Shown here one piece after another: positions 7,199 through 12,005 of a stretch of DNA of 12,005 nucleotides. Every line of letters starts with the position of its first letter. Position 1 is the stretch's first letter. The notes under the pieces are model-generated. The model searched no databases and was not told where the DNA came from. It was given only the letters and a program-made list of their open reading frames with translations. Location of the stretch: contig PKCQ01000472.1 in the NCBI GenBank assembly GCA_002862265.1, positions 1 to 12,005 of the forward strand. Reading direction: 5' to 3'. A program made the translations under genes and the position numbers. The DNA comes from Planctomycetaceae bacterium. Its GTDB lineage: Bacteria; Planctomycetota; Planctomycetia; Pirellulales; Pirellulaceae.

Positions 7199-7225
7199 GG
7201 AGGGGATGGAATCAAGCTCCCTTTT
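7199..7225 (+). terminator. Weak candidate terminator after the 123-residue gene
   Basis: GGAGGGGA (7199-7206) can pair with TCCCTTTT (7218-7225), including several G-U pairs, around an 11-base loop; the T-run is itself part of the stem. It begins 26 bases after the stop codon at 7173. The core is only about six pairs, so this is a weak call. Confidence 0.27.
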
Positions 7226-7253
7226 GCCTCCAACGCAAAGTGAGATCAGCCAA

Positions 7254-7279
7254 GCGCGTCCGACTAGGGCGTCGCGCGC
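7254..7279. terminator. Strong GC hairpin between convergent genes
   Basis: GCGCG (7254-7258) pairs with CGCGC (7275-7279), and CGAC (7261-7264) pairs with GTCG (7271-7274) around a six-base loop, with a two-base TC bulge. That gives nine Watson-Crick pairs, equally stable on both strands. It sits between the 3' ends of the plus-strand gene (7173) and the minus-strand dehydratase (7336), where a bidirectional terminator would be expected. It lacks a T-run on either side, so it may act as a Rho-assisted terminator or a 3'-end stabiliser. A short palindrome, GCAATATATTGC, follows at 7296-7307. Confidence 0.45.
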
Positions 7280-7335
7280 GGTTAAATGGGCTTGAGCAAT
7301 ATATTGCAACAGGGTTTGTGGTTGTCTACCCGAGG

Positions 7336-8292
7336 CTACTTCCCTAACTGGCAGCTTCCAAAATCCAAGTTGCCACCGGAGAGTATGACTACGACTCGTC
7401 TTCCGCGAAACCGACCCGGATGACCGATCAGTGCCCCAAGTGGTACCGCTGCCGAAGGTTCGACAACGAGTTTTGCCGTTTCGACGATCTTGCGCTGCGC
7501 GAGCAAAATTTGCTCCTCAGCAACTAACAGCATCTCGCGTAGCTTGGACTGAATGATCGGGAAGGTTAGATTGCCCAGTGAGGTACGCAGCCCGTCCGCG
7601 ACGGTGTCATAGCGTTCGGGCGGTTCGATCTTTCCGGACTTCAAGCTCCTATAGGCGTCATCGGCCCATGCTGGCTCCGCCCCGTAGACTTCTATTTCGG
7701 GCCGCGCCTCTGACAAAGTAACTAGAGTACCTGACATCAGCCCACCGCCACCGACCGGCGCGATAACTTGCTCTAGCTCTGGTACTTGTTCCAGCACTTC
7801 GAGAGCCACCGTCCCCTGCCCAGCAATAATGCGAGGGTCGTCAAAAGGGTGGACCAAGCTGGCTCCGGTTTCTTCCTGGACTCGGGCCGCAGCGGCTTCG
7901 CGTGAAGGCGTGTCGGTTTCACAGAATTGGGGTTCGAATCCGATCGAACGCACTGCTTCAACTTTGGTCTTGGCGGAATTGTGAGGCATGACGATGTGAG
8001 CTGGTATCCCGCGAATCTTGGCCGCTCGAGCTAGCGCTGCTGCGTGATTACCAGAAGAGTGAGTAACCACCCCACGAGACGCTTGCTCTTCACTCAGTTG
8101 CAGTACGGCGTTCAGCGCGCCGCGTGCCTTGAAGGCTCCGATATGCTGCAAATTCTCGGCCTTGAAATACAGCTCACAATCCAACTCTGTAGACAGACGC
8201 TCGCAGAGTAGGCAGGGTGTTCGATTGACTCGATCACGAATTCGCTCATAGGCGGCTTTTACGTCGGAAAGGCAAACGGAATCTTGAGCCAC
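7336..8292 (-). CDS. PLP-dependent serine/threonine dehydratase, serine-racemase type
   Basis: A 318-residue fold-type II PLP enzyme, expected to convert L-serine or L-threonine (or a hydroxy-aspartate) to the oxo-acid plus ammonia in the cytoplasm. The Schiff-base lysine is Lys55 in GAFKARGA. The substrate/cofactor loop is SSGNH at 79-83, the phosphate-binding loop GGGGL at 181-185, and the pyridine-nitrogen region SGGN at 305-308. There is no C-terminal ACT domain, so it is not the isoleucine-feedback-controlled IlvA type. SSGNH, where IlvA and TdcB have SAGNH, and the Glu206, Ala210, Asp212 spacing match the catalytic serine and divalent-metal site of serine racemase (Ser84; Glu210, Ala214, Asp216 in the human enzyme). 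Racemase or threo-3-hydroxyaspartate dehydratase activity is therefore possible. The start is GTG at 8292 with no clear ribosome-binding site. It is a single gene, divergent from the peptide transporter. Confidence 0.92.
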   Translation of the reverse strand: MAQDSVCLSDVKAAYERIRDRVNRTPCLLCERLSTELDCELYFKAENLQHIGAFKARGALNAVLQLSEEQASRGVVTHSSGNHAAALARAAKIRGIPAHIVMPHNSAKTKVEAVRSIGFEPQFCETDTPSREAAAARVQEETGASLVHPFDDPRIIAGQGTVALEVLEQVPELEQVIAPVGGGGLMSGTLVTLSEARPEIEVYGAEPAWADDAYRSLKSGKIEPPERYDTVADGLRTSLGNLTFPIIQSKLREMLLVAEEQILLAQRKIVETAKLVVEPSAAVPLGALIGHPGRFRGRRVVVILSGGNLDFGSCQLGK

Positions 8293-8346
8293 AATAACTG
8301 CTTTCGGGGTGGAGAATTCGATTCAGTGCTAGTGTCGCAAAACAGC

Positions 8347-8362
8347 TGTACACTGATACAAT
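8347..8362 (+). promoter_or_regulatory. Possible promoter -10 and overlapping short palindrome before the OPT gene
   Basis: TGATACAAT (8354-8362) resembles an extended -10 element (TGnTATAAT with one mismatch), about 100 bases before the transporter start. The expected -35 position (about 8334-8339, GTCGCA) is poor. Overlapping it is TGTA-N6-TACA (8347-8360), a small inverted repeat of the kind many dimeric repressors bind. The same 174-base gap must also hold the dehydratase promoter on the other strand. Confidence 0.22.
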
Positions 8363-8436
8363 TTTAATCCTCGGCGCGTGCTCGCCACCCCCCACGAAAC
8401 ACGTTCACAACTTATGCACTTGCCTCTCAGCCTCAG

Positions 8437-8456
8437 ATTCGATCGTAGAGTCGAAT
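8437..8456. repeat. Inverted repeat at the 5' end of the OPT transporter gene
   Basis: ATTCGA (8437-8442) and TCGAAT (8451-8456) form a 6-bp inverted repeat with an eight-base spacer. It ends directly against the GGAG (8457-8460) that I take as the ribosome-binding site of the transporter. It could be an operator or an RNA stem limiting ribosome access; six-base repeats are also common by chance. Confidence 0.25.
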
Positions 8457-8466
8457 GGAGCTCTTC

Positions 8467-10221
8467 ATGAAACAAGGTCCGTCCATCTCGCACATCCGCG
8501 GCGAGTACCCTGAGTTTACTTGGGTTGCAATTTTTGTTGGTTGGGCGATCGGAGTGTTGCTTACCATCTCGGTCGCCTACGCCTCGCTGATGCTGGGATT
8601 TTCGATTGAAGGATCGGAACTCGCTGCAATTCTTGGCTGGGGTGTCCTACGTGGTGTTATGCGCCGCACCAGTATCGTTGAGAATAATATTAATCAAACC
8701 ATTGCATCTGCGGTCAACGGAGCCTCAAGTGGGATAATGTTTAGCGTGCCGGCGCTTTTAATTCTCTCGGCCAAGGATCCCAAATTCGCAAGTCTCGCCG
8801 AAATTAATCAGCCACTCTTGATTCTCGCCGCAATCACTGGCTGTATCCTTGGCCTGTGCTTTGTGATTCCGCTTCGCAAGCAGATGATCGACTTTGACCG
8901 CCTGGCATATCCAGGTGGAATCGCTGTTGCGACAATCCTCAAAAGTCCTGGGGCTGGCGTTCAAAAAGCGATACTTCTGCTTGGCGGCGTAGCAATAGCC
9001 GGGGTCGTACAAGTTATCGTACTTAGCTCGGTGGGAAGTGATTCCAACCTGCCGGTCGGCGACGCCCTCGGTCTACCACCGATGCTCAACATGGCATTCT
9101 ATGTGTCAATTATGACAATCGGCGTTGGCTATCTTTCTGGAAAGGGCGGATTTTGGTTTGGTGCGGGAGGCTTCATCTGCTACTTCCTGTTATCACCATT
9201 GCTGTCGGGTTTTGCAGCAGATGACGTCGTCGCCATGACGGCCGATCCTAGCAAAATGCGAGTCGAATTGTATCGGCCAGCTGGCATCGGCATGCTGATT
9301 GGAGCCGCAATCGGCGGAATCGTTGCGGCTCTTCCGATGATCTTAAGCGCAATAGGATCCCTACAAGGTGCGAAGGATCGAAGCGGTGGGGATATCGCCA
9401 AAAAAGACGAGCTGCCAATCTGGATGCTGTATTTGATGATTGCCGTCGGCAGCATTTTGATGATTTCGATCGCCTGGTACGTCGGCGCCGGGGAACTTTC
9501 GATTGGCCTAGCTCTGCTGATGGCTGTGCTTGGAGTCGCGTGGATATGGGTAGCCGGAGTCATCGTTGCTGAATGCATCGGACGGACAAACTGGTCACCA
9601 CTTTCTGGCATGACATTGATTGCAGTCACTCTGCTGATCTTCTCGATCAAGGGAAGTACGGACACGCTAACGACAATTCGGGTTTCAATGATTGTTGGCG
9701 CTGCGGTCTGCCTTGCCGTGTCCCAAGCTAGTGACATCATGCTCGATCTCAAGTCTGGATACCTAGTGGGCGGAGTTCCCAGAAGGCAGCAAATTGCTCA
9801 ATTTGTCGGGACATGGCTCGGCCCGATCATCGTGGTGTGGTTGATGATGCTGTTGCACGAACAACGCGGCATGGGTTCAGAGTCGCTCCCAGCTCCCCAA
9901 GCTGAGGCACTCGCCACCACTATCGAGTCAATTGTAAGCGGCGATGTTCCGGCCTATCGCTACACGGCTGGCGCGGGCATGGGGCTCATGCTGGCGCTGA
10001 GTGGACTTGGAGGAATCGGTGTATTGGTCGGCCTCGGTTTTTACATGCCGTTCGGCATCGTGCTGACCTACACGATTGGTAATATCCTGCGGGTGCTCAG
10101 CGATAAGTTTATGGGTAAGCAATTCGGCTACGAAGTTGGAGTCCCAATAGCCGCAGGTCTCATTGTTGGCGAGGCTCTCGTGAACGTAGGTGACGCGGTA
10201 ATTCAGATCTTCCTCAACTGA
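8467..10221 (+). CDS. OPT-family oligopeptide transporter
   Basis: A 584-residue polytopic inner-membrane protein with roughly 14 to 16 hydrophobic segments spread over its full length. OPT signatures are present: ENNINQTIASA (72-82), LRKQMIDFDRLAYPGG then AVATILKS (136-160), GRTNWSPLSGMT (372-383), DLKSGYLVGGVPRRQQI (427-443) and AAGLIVGEALV (562-572). The family imports oligopeptides, or metal chelates in its yellow-stripe branch, with protons. This one looks like the bacterial peptide branch, but the substrate is not readable from the sequence. I chose ATG 8467 over the in-frame ATG at 8455 because GGAG lies exactly six bases before 8467, the same spacing as the adaptor gene at 6259, while 8455 has no ribosome-binding site. 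The longer form would add only MELF. It is followed after 68 bases by a small membrane-protein gene on the same strand, suggesting co-transcription. Confidence 0.94.
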   Translation: MKQGPSISHIRGEYPEFTWVAIFVGWAIGVLLTISVAYASLMLGFSIEGSELAAILGWGVLRGVMRRTSIVENNINQTIASAVNGASSGIMFSVPALLILSAKDPKFASLAEINQPLLILAAITGCILGLCFVIPLRKQMIDFDRLAYPGGIAVATILKSPGAGVQKAILLLGGVAIAGVVQVIVLSSVGSDSNLPVGDALGLPPMLNMAFYVSIMTIGVGYLSGKGGFWFGAGGFICYFLLSPLLSGFAADDVVAMTADPSKMRVELYRPAGIGMLIGAAIGGIVAALPMILSAIGSLQGAKDRSGGDIAKKDELPIWMLYLMIAVGSILMISIAWYVGAGELSIGLALLMAVLGVAWIWVAGVIVAECIGRTNWSPLSGMTLIAVTLLIFSIKGSTDTLTTIRVSMIVGAAVCLAVSQASDIMLDLKSGYLVGGVPRRQQIAQFVGTWLGPIIVVWLMMLLHEQRGMGSESLPAPQAEALATTIESIVSGDVPAYRYTAGAGMGLMLALSGLGGIGVLVGLGFYMPFGIVLTYTIGNILRVLSDKFMGKQFGYEVGVPIAAGLIVGEALVNVGDAVIQIFLN

Positions 10222-10289
10222 TTTAGGTTTCGTCCACGCAACGCCCCATCTCCAGATTCCAGCAAGTATCCACCTCATTGGTTAGACAT

Positions 10290-10877
10290 ATGAACTTCAC
10301 CCCACTATTCATCGCTGGACAAGTACTCTTGTGGATAGGTTTCCTTGGCGGAGCCTTCTTTACGGTCTTACGGCTAGAGAACACCGATGCAGCTTGGAGT
10401 ACAATCCCGTGGGGTTATTATGGCGTCGCGGCGTTAGTTGGAATTGGTGGTGTCGTACTTCTGCGTCTCAACAAAGCTGCACAGGCAGTCAATGTTGAAT
10501 CCACAGGTGCCGAACTTACGGCGGTGCAAGAGTCTCTGTCCAAGGCATCGGAGAGAGTCGCTAACCTGCGAGGTAGTCTGGAAGACATGAGCTGCGAAGA
10601 TGTCTTGGAGTACATCGACGAAGAGTGTGCTCCTCTACTAGCGGATTTCGCAGACGGACGAATGTCTATCTCAAATCGCTTCGGAACCAAACGGTACGCT
10701 GAAGTCATGACAGAATTTGCTAGCGGCGAGCGATATCTGAACCGCGCCTGGTCTGCTGCTGCTGATGGATATGTGGACGAAGTTGATGCCTCAGTTGGCC
10801 ACGCCAACGCTTTTTTGTTTGCCGCCGTCAGTTCACTGCAGAATGCCTCGCAGAATAAAGAAAACTTCTCAGCCTAA
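10290..10877 (+). CDS. Two-TM membrane protein of unknown function with cytoplasmic helical domain
   Basis: I do not recognise a family. The 195-residue protein has two membrane helices: about 6-28 (LFIAGQVLLWIGFLGGAFF) and about 40-60 (WGYYGVAALVGIGGVVLLRL). The rest is a soluble, charged, mainly helical region (about 65-190). That region begins with a likely coiled coil (AVQESLSKASERVANLRGSL) and contains an acidic stretch (CEDVLEYIDEECAPLLADFAD). With both ends on one side and K/R residues after TM2, the soluble domain is probably cytoplasmic. I chose ATG at 10290; the frame extends to a TTG at 10278, which would add MVRH and has no better ribosome-binding site. It lies 68 bases after the OPT transporter and 26 bases before the DNA glycosylase, so it is likely in their operon and could be a transporter partner, which is inference from position only. 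Confidence 0.82.
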   Translation: MNFTPLFIAGQVLLWIGFLGGAFFTVLRLENTDAAWSTIPWGYYGVAALVGIGGVVLLRLNKAAQAVNVESTGAELTAVQESLSKASERVANLRGSLEDMSCEDVLEYIDEECAPLLADFADGRMSISNRFGTKRYAEVMTEFASGERYLNRAWSAAADGYVDEVDASVGHANAFLFAAVSSLQNASQNKENFSA

Positions 10878-10903
10878 CACCGTCTGCTCCTTTCAGCCTG
10901 GCT

Positions 10904-11548
10904 ATGCAGCACTCACGTCCTATTCGCTTCGAGACGCTTTCCACTCGTAGCTTGCCCGTGGCCTGCCGTGACTTGGCGAAGCAGGACACCATGCTCAGGG
11001 AAATCCTCGATCAGCATGGCTGTCCTCCGTTATGGGGTCGTAAACCAGGCTTTGCCACGTTAACGCATATCATCCTGGAGCAACAGGTCTCCCTGAGTTC
11101 CGCAGCTGCTATGAACGATCGCATTCGAAAGCATTGCGGTGGCCGTGTTTCCGCTAAACGCGTTGTCGAGCTCGGTGAGGCTGGCTTGCGAGAGCTCGGG
11201 GTGACGCGACAAAAGTCACACTACATTCATTTGCTCGCCGATAAGGTACATGCAAGACGCCTTCGGCTTGCCACATTGCCCAATCTTTCGCCCGATGAAG
11301 CTCGACTATCGCTTCAGTCACAAAAAGGAATCGGAGTCTGGACCACGGAAGTCTACCTCCTCATGGCCCTGTGTTATCGTGATGCTTTTCCCATCGGTGA
11401 TCTAGCCCTGATTCGGGAGCTAGGTCATTTACTTGGCAGAGACATGAACTGGGACGAAGTGCTCGAATACGTTGCTCGCTGGGAGCCTAACCGAGCGGTA
11501 GCCTCACGAATCCTATGGCACTCTTATCTTGCTCGCAAAGCACAATAA
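10904..11548 (+). CDS. DNA-3-methyladenine glycosylase, HhH-GPD (AlkA-like) type
   Basis: A 214-residue base-excision repair enzyme that should remove alkylated purines such as 3-methyladenine from DNA. ILEQQVS (57-63) is the conserved N-terminal motif of the HhH-GPD fold. The helix-hairpin-helix is at about 140-150 (QKGIGVWTTEV), and the catalytic aspartate is Asp166 in FPIGDLALIREL. Trp146 stands where the bifunctional EndoIII-type glycosylases carry the catalytic lysine, and there is no C-terminal cysteine cluster for an iron-sulphur centre, so a monofunctional glycosylase is expected. At 214 residues it is shorter than Escherichia coli AlkA (282) because the extra N-terminal domain is absent. 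The ATG at 10904 has no clear ribosome-binding site; the sequence from LPVACRDLAKQD onward fits the family, which supports a start near here. The upstream membrane-protein gene ends 26 bases before, so co-transcription is likely. Confidence 0.9.
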   Translation: MQHSRPIRFETLSTRSLPVACRDLAKQDTMLREILDQHGCPPLWGRKPGFATLTHIILEQQVSLSSAAAMNDRIRKHCGGRVSAKRVVELGEAGLRELGVTRQKSHYIHLLADKVHARRLRLATLPNLSPDEARLSLQSQKGIGVWTTEVYLLMALCYRDAFPIGDLALIRELGHLLGRDMNWDEVLEYVARWEPNRAVASRILWHSYLARKAQ

Positions 11549-11702
11549 GGCAGAAGATGGTTTAGATATCAACTTGGGCTTGCTCATTTCTGGCATCATC
11601 GAAGACATGTAATGCCTAGGAGAAATCGAAGGGTTGGGTCACATTGTCATAATCCTAGATAACAATGAATTGCAGAATGAAAGCAATCTGTTTCTTGTTT
11701 AA
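11549..11702. other. Gap with no supported gene, possibly decayed coding DNA
   Basis: After the glycosylase stop this AT-richer stretch has stops in every plus-strand frame. Short protein-like runs appear in different phases, for example DGLDINLGLLISGIIEDM ending at TAA 11610-11612 and GHIVIILDNNELQNES ending at TAA 11700-11702. They could be remnants of a broken gene or chance. I see no hairpin followed by a T-run that would end the upstream operon. Confidence 0.4.
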
Positions 11703-12005
11703 TGGTGCGTGGTCAATGGGGATTTAAAGGAGTCCGCGGCAAGTCTGAAGGAAGCGCATCAGCTAAAACCCGAAGATCCCATCTTCATGTTTTAGCTCGG
11801 TCGCGCTAAAGTCAAACTGAAGAACGTTTCCGGAGCGGAAGCCGCATTCCAGAAATACGTGCAGTTTGAGCCCGAAGATGTAAGCGCCTGGATCGAACTC
11901 GCGACCATGTACGAAGGAATGCGTGACCGACCTAACATCGTACAAACTTACGACGAGATTGACTCCATGAATGAGCAGCTCGTGCAAGAGAAGGCGATGA
12001 GAAAG
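11703..12005 (+). pseudogene. TPR-repeat protein fragment interrupted by an in-frame TAG, 3' partial
   Basis: The frame gives NGDLKESAASLKEAHQLKPEDPIFMF, then TAG (11793-11795), then LGRAKVKLKNVSGAEAAF and on to the window end without a stop. The tetratricopeptide pattern continues across the stop: proline 32 of consecutive repeats is 34 residues apart when the TAG is counted as one residue. Leu7, Gly8, Ala20, Phe24 and Pro32 are in register, and the next repeat shows Trp4, Leu7, Ala8 and Tyr11. The stop therefore sits at repeat position 6, just before the LG pair, and looks like a single nonsense change in a former or still functional TPR gene. Upstream the frame is closed by TAA at 11700 and has no convincing start, so the 5' end is missing too. 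An annotation may restart at ATG 11907. A sequencing error is possible, but two separate defects favour a decayed gene. Confidence 0.55.

Noticed and set aside
7296..7307. Perfect 12-bp palindrome GCAATATATTGC
   Set aside because: As RNA it gives only a four-pair stem, it lies between convergent 3' ends where an operator is unlikely, and it is AT-rich enough to be chance.
8311..8322. Twelve-base match GGAGAATTCGAT shared with the adaptor start region on the other strand (6253-6264 area)
   Set aside because: Several 12-base matches are expected by chance in 12 kb compared on both strands; at 8311 there is no start codon and no further similarity.
9180..9752. Long minus-strand frame (190 codons) opposite the OPT transporter
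   Set aside because: The plus strand encodes a clear OPT protein with conserved motifs through this stretch; the antisense frame shows only Met/Ile/Ala/Ser-rich composition expected from complementing membrane-helix codons.
10418..10807. Minus-strand 129-codon frame opposite the two-TM protein
   Set aside because: The plus-strand frame has two clear membrane helices and operon context; the antisense product is Ser/Arg-rich with no coherent pattern.

Overview
The window looks like chromosomal DNA of a planctomycete, most likely the Pirellulaceae (Rhodopirellula/Blastopirellula-type). This rests on several hints and not on a marker gene: moderate GC, weak or absent Shine-Dalgarno sequences at several genes, an extracytoplasmic protein with C-terminal EF-hands and a Gly/Arg-rich tail, a serine-hydrolase/NamZ (DUF1343) fusion, and a small protein starting MAKFYVQSG that I associate with planctomycetes from memory only. 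I see no tRNA, rRNA, CRISPR array, insertion sequence or phage gene.

Layout. (1) 1-2253, plus strand: the 3' part of a large two-domain cell-wall recycling enzyme, an AmiE-like serine hydrolase fused to a NamZ-type exo-muramidase. It is already open at base 1, so its true start lies outside the window. A hairpin at 2318-2341 may end its transcript. (2) 6259-2369, minus strand: a three-gene export operon with a membrane-anchored HlyD/MacA-type adaptor, then an ABC ATPase, then a MacB/FtsX-type permease. The adaptor carries two EF-hand loops and a glycine/arginine tail. No outer-membrane channel gene is nearby. (3) 6260-6801: a 542-base stretch without a confident gene. It holds a palindromic candidate operator, a weak small ORF and a candidate structured leader. 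(4) 6802-7173, plus: a 123-residue protein of unknown function. (5) 8292-7336, minus: a PLP-dependent serine/threonine dehydratase of the serine-racemase type. The convergent gap 7174-7335 holds a strong GC hairpin. (6) 8467-11548, plus: a probable operon or co-directional cluster of an OPT-family oligopeptide transporter, a two-TM helical membrane protein of unknown function, and a compact HhH-GPD DNA-alkylation glycosylase. (7) 11549-12005: non-coding or decayed DNA running into a tetratricopeptide-repeat (TPR) fragment interrupted by an in-frame TAG.

Functionally the window mixes cell-envelope work (muropeptide breakdown, tripartite export, peptide uptake) with amino-acid catabolism and DNA repair. 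Uptake of oligopeptides by the OPT protein, serine/threonine deamination and muropeptide recycling would fit a scavenging lifestyle, but this link is inference from content and not from shared regulation. No clearly new multi-gene system is visible. The most unusual items are the EF-hand adaptor, the serine-hydrolase/NamZ fusion, the candidate structured leader before the 123-residue gene, and the TPR gene with a nonsense codon.
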